Shown one piece after another: positions 8,356 to 15,585 of a stretch of DNA of 64,000 nucleotides. Each line of letters opens with the position of its first letter. The stretch's first letter is position 1. Below the pieces are notes generated by a model. The model saw only the letters and a list, made by a program, of their open reading frames with translations. It was not told where the DNA came from and made no database searches. Position numbers and translations under genes: made by a program. The stretch comes from JAJEAD01 sp964420925 (lineage in GTDB: Bacteria; Pseudomonadota; Gammaproteobacteria; HK1), in contig CAYQVB010000116.1 in assembly GCA_964420925.1 (NCBI GenBank), forward strand, positions 8,715-72,714, in the 5' to 3' direction.

Positions 8356-9776
8356 CGCACAGCCCCCTTGGCCTGACCGCGCCAGGCGCTCAGGAAGGTC
8401 CGGCCCGAGGGGGCCGGCAGGTCCCGGGCCTCGGTCCATCCGGATGCAAAGGGCAAGCGGCGGAAACGCCCGCGCCGGCCCAGAAGCGAGAGCACCCGAA
8501 CCCCGATGTCGACGAGGCGGCGGTAGAGGCGGGGACGCCGCGCCAGCCAGCCCCAGGCGGCGAGTCCGAGGCGCGCGCGGCGAGAGCCCAGACCGTCCTC
8601 GAACTGACGGCGCCGCAGGGAGCGCAGCATGCCCGGCAACGGAATGCCCACCGGGCAAACCTCCTCGCAGCGCCCGTTCAGGGTGCAGGCGTTGGGCAGG
8701 TGTCCCGCTTCCTCCAGGCCCACCATCAGCGGCGTCAGCACCGAGCCCATCGGGCCGACGTAGACCCAGCCGTAGGCGTGCCCCCCCACGGAGGAGTAGA
8801 CCGGGCAGTGGTTCATGCACGCACCGCAGCGGATGCAGCGCAGCATGGGGTGGAACTCGTTGCCGAGCATCTGGGAGCGGCCGTTGTCCACCAGCACCAC
8901 GTGAAACTCGTCGGGGCCGTCCAGGTCCTCGCGCGCCCGCGGCCCGGTCGTGATGGTGGTGTAGGTGGACATCTCCTGGCCGGTGGCGCTGCGCGCGAGG
9001 AGGCGCAGCAGGGTGCTCGCGTCCTCCAGCGTCGGCACCATCTTCTCGATGCCCGCGGTCACGATGTGCACCCGGGGAAGCGTGTTGGTGAGATCCGCGT
9101 TGCCCTCGTTGGTGACCAGCGTCACCGAGCCGGTCTCCGCGATCAGGAAGTTCGCCCCGGTGATGCCGACATCGGCGTTCAGGAACTTCTCCCGCAACAC
9201 GCTGCGCGCCTCGTTGACCAGGTCGGCGACCTCGCTTCGCACCTCGGTGTACCCGAGGGGCCGGTGGTGGCGATGGAAGAGCTCGCTCACCTGCTGGCGG
9301 GTCTTGTGCACCGCCGGTGCGATGATGTGGCTGGGCGGCTCGTCGGCCAACTGGATGATGTACTCGCCGAGGTCGGTCTCCATGCGCTCGATCCCCGCCG
9401 CCTCGAGCGCCTCGTTGATTCCGATCTCCTCACCCACCATGGACTTGCCCTTGGTGACGTGCCGCGCCTCGGCATTGCGGCACAGATCGACGACGATGCG
9501 GCAGGCGTCCTGCGCGTTGGCGGCCCAGTGCACGGCGCCGCCGCTCTGCGTGACCCGCTCTTCGAAGTGCTCCAGGTAATAGTCGAGATGCGACAGCGTG
9601 TGTTCCTTGATCTCCCGGCCCGCCTCTCGGAGCGCGTCGAACTCAGGGATCCGCTCGAGCGCGAGGCGCCGCTTGTCGATGAATCCACCCTTGGCCCGGC
9701 CCATCGCGGCCTGCAGGTCCGGATTCTCGAGCGCAGCATGGGCACGGACGGGGAATTGTCGGCTCGAGGGTTCCAT
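8352..9776 (-). CDS. lutB: Iron-sulfur protein LutB (lactate utilization)
   Basis: A 474-residue protein: an N-terminal LUD domain (with NADVGITGANFLIAETGSV) followed by a ferredoxin-like part with two 4Fe-4S motifs, CIRCGACMNHCPVY and CTLNGRCEEVCPVG. These Cys sets bind clusters that pass electrons from lactate oxidation. The C-terminal tail is rich in Arg. It starts eight bases after the lutA stop, and gene order A-B-C is as in known lut operons. Confidence 0.9.
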   Translation of the reverse strand: MEPSSRQFPVRAHAALENPDLQAAMGRAKGGFIDKRRLALERIPEFDALREAGREIKEHTLSHLDYYLEHFEERVTQSGGAVHWAANAQDACRIVVDLCRNAEARHVTKGKSMVGEEIGINEALEAAGIERMETDLGEYIIQLADEPPSHIIAPAVHKTRQQVSELFHRHHRPLGYTEVRSEVADLVNEARSVLREKFLNADVGITGANFLIAETGSVTLVTNEGNADLTNTLPRVHIVTAGIEKMVPTLEDASTLLRLLARSATGQEMSTYTTITTGPRAREDLDGPDEFHVVLVDNGRSQMLGNEFHPMLRCIRCGACMNHCPVYSSVGGHAYGWVYVGPMGSVLTPLMVGLEEAGHLPNACTLNGRCEEVCPVGIPLPGMLRSLRRRQFEDGLGSRRARLGLAAWGWLARRPRLYRRLVDIGVRVLSLLGRRGRFRRLPFASGWTEARDLPAPSGRTFLSAWRGQAKGAVR

Positions 9777-9783
9777 GGATCGC

Positions 9784-10542
9784 TCAATCCTTCCCTATCG
9801 CCGGCCCGTTCGCCATCTCGGCCAGGACTTCCGCCGCGTGATAGACCTTCATCGAGCTGCCTTCCCGGGAGAGGCGTCCGGCGATGTTGAACAGGCAACC
9901 GAGATCGCCGCCGAGCAGGGCGCCGGCCCCGGTGCGCCGCACGCAATCGGCCTTTTCACTCACCATGCGCTCCGAGATCTTCGGATACTTGACGCAGAAA
10001 GTGCCCCCGAAGCCGCAGCACACTTCACCATCCTCGACCTCGATGCGCTCCAGTCCCTCGACCCGGTCGAGCAGGGTGCGCGGTTGCTCGTATACGCCGA
10101 GCTCGCGGCGCCCCGAACACGAGTCGTGGTAGGTGACGGTACCTGCGAATCGGGGCGGGGGCTCTCCCGGCTCGAGCTTGTCGACCAGGAACTGCATCAG
10201 CTCGTAGCAGCGCGGGGCGAGGGCTTCGGCTCGCCCGCGCCAGTGCTGATCGGTGGGGAAGAGCAGCGGGTAGTGCAGCTTCAGCACCGCAGCGCAGGAG
10301 CCGGACGGCGCCACCACGTAATCGTAGCCTTCGAAGGCCGCGATCACCTGCCTGGCGATGTCCCGGCTCGTCTTGAAGTCGCCGCTGTTGTAGGCGGGCT
10401 GGCCGCAGCAGGTCTGAAGCGGCGGCACGTCGACTTTGCAACCGGCTTCCTCGAGGAGCTTGACCGCGGCAAAGCCCACGTTGGGACGGAAGAGGTCGAC
10501 CAGGCAGGTCGCAAAGAGGCCGACCCGCACCGGCATCTTCAT
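9784..10542 (-). CDS. lutA: Fe-S oxidoreductase LutA (lactate utilization, CCG domains)
   Basis: A 252-residue protein with two CCG-type cysteine-rich domains: LQTCCGQPAYNSGD and later EVCCGFGGTFCVKYP. This is the LutA/GlpC-like family, part of the L-lactate oxidation complex. The ATG at 10542 overlaps the purD stop (ATGA), and a second ATG two codons in is a possible alternative. Coupling of lutA to purD is unusual. Confidence 0.88.
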   Translation of the reverse strand: MKMPVRVGLFATCLVDLFRPNVGFAAVKLLEEAGCKVDVPPLQTCCGQPAYNSGDFKTSRDIARQVIAAFEGYDYVVAPSGSCAAVLKLHYPLLFPTDQHWRGRAEALAPRCYELMQFLVDKLEPGEPPPRFAGTVTYHDSCSGRRELGVYEQPRTLLDRVEGLERIEVEDGEVCCGFGGTFCVKYPKISERMVSEKADCVRRTGAGALLGGDLGCLFNIAGRLSREGSSMKVYHAAEVLAEMANGPAIGKD

Positions 10543-11831
10543 GCGCAGGGCCTTCCCGCCTCGCGCGCCATGGCGCGGTAGCCGATGTCGCGACGGAAGT
10601 AGGCGTGGGGCCAGTGAATGCTCTCGACCCGACGGTAGGCGCGCTCCGCGGCGCCTCGCACGTCCTCGCCCAGGGCGCAGACGCAGAGCACTCGACCGCC
10701 GTCGGTGAACACCCGCTCGCCCTGGAGCCGGGTGCCGGCATGGAACACCATCTCGGCCTCGTCGAACAACGAGAGCTGCACCGGATCGCCCCGGGCATAC
10801 TCGCCCGGGTAGCCCTGCGAGGCCATCACTACGCCGAGGGCGGCGCGTTCGTCCCACCGGGCCTCGACCTCGTCGAGCCTGCCGTCCAGCGCAGCCTCGC
10901 AGAGGTCGATGAGGTCCGAGCGCAGGCGCATCATGATGGGCTGGGTCTCCGGGTCGCCGCCGCGGCAGTTGTACTCGAGGACGCGGGGCGCCCCATGCCG
11001 GTCGATCATCAAGCCGGCGTAGAGGAATCCGGTGTAGGCCCGCCCCTCCGATTCGAGCCCCCGCACCGTGGGCTCGATGACCTCCGCGAGGATGCGCCGG
11101 TGGGTCTCGGCATCGATGATCGGAGCCGGCGAGTAGGCCCCCATCCCGCCGGTGTTCGGACCCGTGTCGCCGTCGCCCACCGGCTTGTGGTCCTGGCTGG
11201 TGGCCAGCGGCAGAACCCGACCGCCGCCGACGATCACGATGAAGCTCGCCTCCTCGCCTTCGAGGAACTCCTCGACCACCACGCGGCGGCCCGCGTTTCC
11301 GAAGAGATCGCCCGCGAGCATGGCGGCGGCCGCCTCGCGCGCGTCACCGACGCTGTGCGCGACCACCACTCCCTTGCCGCCCGCCAGGCCGTCCGCCTTG
11401 ACGACGAGGGGGACGTCTCGGGTTTCGATGTACGAGAGCGCCGGCGCCAGCTCGTCGAAGACCCGGTACTCGGCGGTGGGAATCCCGTGACGCGAGAGGA
11501 AGTCCTTGCAGAACGCCTTCGATGCCTCGAGCTCGGCGGCACGCCTCCGGGGGCCGAAGATGCGCAGCCCCGCGGCCTCGAAGCGGTCCGCGATGCCCGC
11601 GACGAGCGGCGCCTCGGGTCCCACGATGGTGAGGTTGATGGCCTCGGCCCGGGCGAATTCGAGAAGTCCCTCGATGTCGCCGGCGGCAAGCGTCACGTTC
11701 TCGACCTTGCTCTCCCGTGCGGTGCCCGCGTTGCCGGGGGCGACGAACACGCGGTCCACGCGCGGCGACTGGGCCGCCTTCCACGCCAGCGCGTGCTCCC
11801 GGCCTCCCCCTCCGACCACCAGCACCTTCAC
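10539..11831 (-). CDS. purD: Phosphoribosylamine-glycine ligase (PurD)
   Basis: A 430-residue GARS. It has VLVVGGGGREHALAWK at the N-terminus, the ATP-grasp domain with PLVVKADGLAGGKGVVVA, and the GDPETQPIMMRL segment that binds metal. It makes glycinamide ribonucleotide in the second step of purine synthesis. The GTG at 11831 gives the canonical N-terminus; an upstream ATG at 11885 would add 18 atypical residues. purD is usually beside purH in gammaproteobacteria, whereas here purH is about 18 kb away and purD is coupled to lutA. Confidence 0.95.
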   Translation of the reverse strand: MKVLVVGGGGREHALAWKAAQSPRVDRVFVAPGNAGTARESKVENVTLAAGDIEGLLEFARAEAINLTIVGPEAPLVAGIADRFEAAGLRIFGPRRRAAELEASKAFCKDFLSRHGIPTAEYRVFDELAPALSYIETRDVPLVVKADGLAGGKGVVVAHSVGDAREAAAAMLAGDLFGNAGRRVVVEEFLEGEEASFIVIVGGGRVLPLATSQDHKPVGDGDTGPNTGGMGAYSPAPIIDAETHRRILAEVIEPTVRGLESEGRAYTGFLYAGLMIDRHGAPRVLEYNCRGGDPETQPIMMRLRSDLIDLCEAALDGRLDEVEARWDERAALGVVMASQGYPGEYARGDPVQLSLFDEAEMVFHAGTRLQGERVFTDGGRVLCVCALGEDVRGAAERAYRRVESIHWPHAYFRRDIGYRAMAREAGRPCA

Positions 11832-12070
11832 GCCAGGTCCTCGCCGCTCCCCTCGGTCCGAAGACTGCCTTCGAGCCTCAAGCATAGCGCAAGAGAGTAC
11901 TCCGCAACGCTCACGACGCCCGGATCAGCCAGATTGATACCACCCTCCCGCGCAAGCCCTCGCAAACGGTTCACCAGCCAGGCCGAACTTCGCAACAGAA
12001 CCCGAGCGCTCTGTACCAGCGCCCGGCCCCGCACAACCCCCGGTGCTGCACCGGTTCCCGCCGTGCCCAC
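11828..12070 (-). CDS. Possible small protein of unknown function overlapping the purD start
   Basis: An 80-residue open frame, with ALVQSARVLLRSSAWLVNRL in its middle and an acidic end. It is not a family I recognise. Its stop overlaps the purD GTG as GTGA (11828-11831), the arrangement used by real coupled genes in this genome. In GC-rich DNA such an overlap may be accidental. It could instead be part of the purD leader. Confidence 0.25.
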   Translation of the reverse strand: MGTAGTGAAPGVVRGRALVQSARVLLRSSAWLVNRLRGLAREGGINLADPGVVSVAEYSLALCLRLEGSLRTEGSGEDLA

Positions 12071-12116
12071 CGCAAACCGTAGGGCGTCGCTCCTCGACCC
12101 GGTCGCCCAGGAACGC

Positions 12117-12980
12117 CTACATGACCCGACGGCCTATGTGCTCATCGTAGACCCGGCTGCGCCGGCCCTCGACCCCCTGGAAGAGGTACTCGCGACGACG
12201 TTCGCTGACCGCCGCGAGCTGGGCCAGGCTCTCCGGCGCGAAGTCCGAGGCGGGAGGGGTCTCGACTTCGAAGTTGCCTACCCGGTCGCGACCGCGGACC
12301 GGCATCGCGCTGTCCGAGGCCCCGACCACCTGTTTCACGTAGGGCGCAATGTACTGGACGTTCATCCCGATTCGCCGATCGCCCGAATGGTTGGGCGCGG
12401 AGCGGTGAAAGAGGTGCGGGTGATGCATGGACATCTGTCCCGGCTCCAGCACCACGTCGACCGCCAGCGACTCGTCGATCTCCGTGTCGATCTCCTGCCC
12501 GCGGCTCAGCATGTTGTCGGCACCGAAGGTGTCCCTGTGCGGAAGGATCTCCAGGGTGTGGGTGCCGGGAATCATCTTCACGCAGCCGCTCTCCGGCGTG
12601 CTCGGAGAGAGCGCGAGCCAGGTCGACACCACGCCCTCCTTCGGCACCAGCCCCCAGTAGGTCAGATCCTGGTGCCAGGTGAACTTGCCCGGAGCGTGCG
12701 GCTCCTTGACGATGAGCGCGCCGTCCCATACCAGGATGTCGGGCCCGATGAGCTGCTCCACCAGGTCGAGCACCGCGGGCAGACGCACGAGCTCGTTGAT
12801 CACCGTCAACGCGAGATAGGGCTTGAGGTAGGGGAAAGGGCGGCCGCCGCGAGGATGCCGTTCCGCCTCTTCGATGCGAGCCCGGTACTCGGCCGCCTCG
12901 GAGCGGGACAGGATGTCGATGGGGTGCGCGCAGCCCTCTGCGGCGTAGCGGGCGGAAAGTCCGGATGATGGTGCATGCAT
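12117..12980 (-). CDS. Phytanoyl-CoA dioxygenase (PhyH) family protein
   Basis: A 287-residue Fe(II)/2-oxoglutarate dioxygenase-like protein. The iron ligands are seen as HQD in FTWHQDLTYWG and the distal His in HHPHLFHRSAPNHS. The following Arg in RRIGMNVQY is the likely 2-oxoglutarate anchor. The ATG at 12980 follows GGGGGAG; the ATG at 13001 lacks such a site. It is a different subgroup from the PhyH-family protein at 5.2-6.1 kb and has a well-formed SGCVKMIPGTH segment typical of PhyH. The substrate is unknown. Confidence 0.82.
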   Translation of the reverse strand: MHAPSSGLSARYAAEGCAHPIDILSRSEAAEYRARIEEAERHPRGGRPFPYLKPYLALTVINELVRLPAVLDLVEQLIGPDILVWDGALIVKEPHAPGKFTWHQDLTYWGLVPKEGVVSTWLALSPSTPESGCVKMIPGTHTLEILPHRDTFGADNMLSRGQEIDTEIDESLAVDVVLEPGQMSMHHPHLFHRSAPNHSGDRRIGMNVQYIAPYVKQVVGASDSAMPVRGRDRVGNFEVETPPASDFAPESLAQLAAVSERRREYLFQGVEGRRSRVYDEHIGRRVM

Positions 12981-13188
12981 GTCGTCTCCCCCTGTCACCA
13001 TAGAGAGCGTTCACGGCTCGGATCTCGCCAAAGTCACCTTCTCATCACGAGCGAACAAGCCGCCGAGAAGGGAAGCTCGGGTCGAGCAGCGATTCTATCC
13101 CCCCGACCCCTCCCGGGCACCTCGAGCTGGTGTTCGGGCACTGGAATGCGCGGATGCCATTTGCGTCGGCGGATACGATAACGCAAGG

Positions 13189-13207
13189 TATGTCAAACGT
13201 TGACATA
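13189..13207. promoter_or_regulatory. Perfect palindrome upstream of parD, candidate autoregulatory operator
   Basis: TATGTCAA, a three-base spacer ACG, then TTGACATA form a perfect inverted repeat with eight-base arms. It ends nine bases before the parD ATG at 13217. ParD antitoxins use a ribbon-helix-helix fold to bind short palindromes at their own promoters, so an operator role is a natural inference. Confidence 0.55.
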
Positions 13208-13216
13208 GGCATTCAC

Positions 13217-13468
13217 ATGGCAACGAACGTGCACCTGACTCCGGAACTCGAATCCTTCGCGCGCGCGTGCGTTGAAGGTGGTCTGTACAACAACGTGAGC
13301 GAGGTCGTTCGCTCCGGCCTGCGACTACTGAAGGCACAGGAGGATCGCAGGCAGGCCTTCGACCAAATGATCGCCCGGACACTGAAGGAGGCCGATGACA
13401 AAGGCACCCGGGAGATGGACGAGGTTCTGGCGCGGGCGGACGCCGCAATCGACGCGGCCGAGCGGTGA
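13217..13468 (+). CDS. parD: Type II antitoxin, ParD family
   Basis: An 83-residue protein starting MATNVHLTPELESFARACVE, then NNVSEVVRSGLRLL. This is the ribbon-helix-helix of ParD/CC2985-type antitoxins, with an acidic C-terminal tail that would wrap the toxin. The ATG at 13217 gives the usual family start; an in-frame ATG at 13190 lies within the operator palindrome. It is coupled to parE by a GTGA overlap at 13465-13468. It should neutralise ParE and repress the operon. Confidence 0.85.
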   Translation: MATNVHLTPELESFARACVEGGLYNNVSEVVRSGLRLLKAQEDRRQAFDQMIARTLKEADDKGTREMDEVLARADAAIDAAER

Positions 13469-13770
13469 CCCGGGCGGCCCTGTCCCCCGCCGCCGAACGG
13501 GATATCCTCGAAATCGTCGAGTGGATCGCGGATGAGAACCCGGCCGCCGCGAGGGGTCTTCGCACTGCCCTGGACAAAGTGGCGACGACCATAGGCGCAC
13601 ACCCACGGATTGGCGCCCTGAGGGCGCACTTGGCATCTCCCCCAATTCGTTTCCTCCCGATCCGAGGGTTCCCTTACGTCATCGTGTACTCGCCGGAGCG
13701 CGACCCGCCGCTGATTCTGCGTGTGCTTCATGGCGCACGGGATCTACCGGAAGTGCTACGGGAGACTTGA
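13465..13770 (+). CDS. parE: Type II toxin, ParE family
   Basis: A 101-residue RelE/ParE-superfamily toxin. It has the opening LSPAAERDILEIVEWIADENP, the central RFLPIRGFPYVIVYSP and the end ILRVLHGARDLPEVL, all family hallmarks. ParE toxins usually poison DNA gyrase, as known for the family. The GTG start overlaps the parD stop. It appears complete and in frame, so the module is probably functional. It ends 31 bases before the convergent amidase stop. Confidence 0.85.
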   Translation: MTRAALSPAAERDILEIVEWIADENPAAARGLRTALDKVATTIGAHPRIGALRAHLASPPIRFLPIRGFPYVIVYSPERDPPLILRVLHGARDLPEVLRET

Positions 13771-13801
13771 AAGCGCCGCCACCACGTTCGCCGCCTCCGG
13801 T

Positions 13802-15229
13802 CTACAGGTATCGTGCACGCGGCAGGTTCTGAATCCACGGTCGGGCGACCTCGTAGGCAGCGGATACGCGCAACAGGGTATCTTCGCGTCCCCGCCTTGC
13901 GGCCGCGAGCAGGCCGACCGGCAGGCCGCCGGCATCCAGTCCGCAGGGCAGCGCGGCGGTCGGCTGGCCGGTCATGTTCCAGGTGATCTGGAAGGGCATG
14001 AAGCTCATCCAGCCCGGCACTACGTCGTGGCCGCCGATGCGCGAGGGTGGCTCGCCGATCGGAAAGGTCACCGTCGAGGCGCCGGGAGTGAGCATCAGGT
14101 CGCACTCTTCGAAGATGTCGGCCATCGCGGCTCGAAAGTGCAGCAGGCGATTGCGGAACCCGACGAGGCTCTCCGCGGAGGGCAGCCGGTACTCGTCGAA
14201 CTCCCGCAGCGATTCCTCGAAGAGCTCCTCCCGGTACTTCTCGAGATCGTCCCCGAGGCCAAACATGAGATCGCTGATGTAGATGGGCATGTACACGTCG
14301 AAGGGATTCTCGATCTTCGGGGCGACCTCGATGAGCGCAGCGCCGAGCTCCTCGAAGCTCCTGGCGGCGTTCTCGGTGATGTCCCGCACCGTGGCATCGA
14401 CCGGGAAGTGCCCCAAGTCTGGACTCCATGCGATGCGCAGGCCGGCGAGAGGACGGTCTCCGCCTTGCGCGTCGCGGGTCCCGGCCGCGGCGGCTCCCTC
14501 GAAATCCGGGGGGGCGCCCCGAAGCGAGATGGGATCCCGGCGATCGTGCCCCGCGGTCGCCGCGAGCATCAGCGCGGCGTCGGCGACGGTATCCGAGAGG
14601 GGACCGTTGTCGAGGAAGAGGAGCGAGTCGTCGGAACCCGGCCACGTCGGCACCCGGCCGTGGCTCGGCTTGACCCCATAGACACCGCAGTACGTGGCAG
14701 GCTGGGTGATGGAGCCGGCGGAATCCGAACCGGTCGCCCAGGGCACCAGGCCGGCGGCGACCGCGGCCGCCGAGCCGCCGCTGGATCCGCCGGAGCCGCG
14801 GCCCGGATCGAAGGGATTCACGGAGTCCGGTCCGAGGCGGTTCTTGCTCTCCCCGAGCATCCCGAGCGCGGGGGTGTTGGTCTTGCCCACGATGACCGCA
14901 CCCGCCGCGCGAAGGCGCTCCACCATGATGCAGTCCGCCTCCGGGACGTGCCCGGCGTGGGCGGCAAGACCGAAAGTGGTCCGAATCCCCGCGGTCTCGT
15001 GCAGATCCTTGACTGCAATGGGGACTCCCAGGAGCGTCCGGCCGGTGTCGCCGGCCTTCAGCGCGGCATCGGCCCGGGCGGCGCCTTCCATTGCGCGTTC
15101 CCCGCAGACGGTCAGGAAGGCGTTGAGCTGCGGATTGTGTCTCTCGATGCGGTCCAGGCAGGCGCGGGTCGCCTCCACGGAGGAGGTTTCTCGGTTGCGG
15201 ATGGCGGCCGCGATCTCGGTTGCGCTCAT
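13802..15229 (-). CDS. Amidase (amidase-signature family)
   Basis: A 475-residue amidase-signature hydrolase. The Ser-cisSer-Lys triad is visible: K74 in IAVKDLHETAG, the Ser pair at 149-150 in GSGGSSGGSAAAVAAG, and the nucleophile S173 in DSAGSITQPA. The region around the nucleophile usually reads 'TDxGGSIRxPA', so Thr-Asp is Ser-Asp here and Arg is absent. It would hydrolyse a carboxamide in the cytosol. GatA is unlikely because no gatB or gatC is nearby. The start is chosen at 15229 (MSATEI), and an ATG at 15247 is possible. It is divergent from the dimethylformamidase-like gene; both attack C-N bonds. Confidence 0.82.
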   Translation of the reverse strand: MSATEIAAAIRNRETSSVEATRACLDRIERHNPQLNAFLTVCGERAMEGAARADAALKAGDTGRTLLGVPIAVKDLHETAGIRTTFGLAAHAGHVPEADCIMVERLRAAGAVIVGKTNTPALGMLGESKNRLGPDSVNPFDPGRGSGGSSGGSAAAVAAGLVPWATGSDSAGSITQPATYCGVYGVKPSHGRVPTWPGSDDSLLFLDNGPLSDTVADAALMLAATAGHDRRDPISLRGAPPDFEGAAAAGTRDAQGGDRPLAGLRIAWSPDLGHFPVDATVRDITENAARSFEELGAALIEVAPKIENPFDVYMPIYISDLMFGLGDDLEKYREELFEESLREFDEYRLPSAESLVGFRNRLLHFRAAMADIFEECDLMLTPGASTVTFPIGEPPSRIGGHDVVPGWMSFMPFQITWNMTGQPTAALPCGLDAGGLPVGLLAAARRGREDTLLRVSAAYEVARPWIQNLPRARYL

Positions 15230-15585
15230 GATGCTCGTCCCCGTCATAGGCCCGTCCCCCGCTGCACATGCTCCAGCCGGAGAGTCTGCCAGAATCCCGG
15301 GGCGTCGCGTGTTCCCGGCCTCGATCGCCCTGAAGCCGGTACGCGGCGAAGCGCGACGGGCGCCGTCTTCCGGCCGATTGGCGGTGTGGCGCTGCTTGCG
15401 CAACCCACCTTGATCCCCCTCCTGGCACTGGTCGAAGAGCTCGGTGAGTCCATCGACATTCTCCTTCGAGTCCTTGCAGAATCTCCGCGACCAATCCAGG
15501 ACGATATGGTGGCGGACACCGCCGGTCACTCGTTGAGCGACCCAGGGAATACCTGTTCCGGCGCATTCCGGCGAGGTTTACGGGC
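15230..15585. other. Divergent intergenic gap, no gene recognised
   Basis: 356 bases lie between the divergent amidase and dimethylformamidase-like genes. Open frames exist on both strands but none resembles a known protein or has a convincing start. The gap presumably holds both promoters; I could not pick out clear -35/-10 pairs. Confidence 0.5.

Noticed and set aside
10605..12968. Long plus-strand open frame opposite purD and a PhyH-family gene
   Set aside because: Antisense shadow of genes with strong homology; no motifs of its own.
13200..13205. TTGACA as a -35 box for parD
   Set aside because: A -10 box at proper spacing would fall inside the parD coding sequence; the bases are better explained as half of the palindrome.
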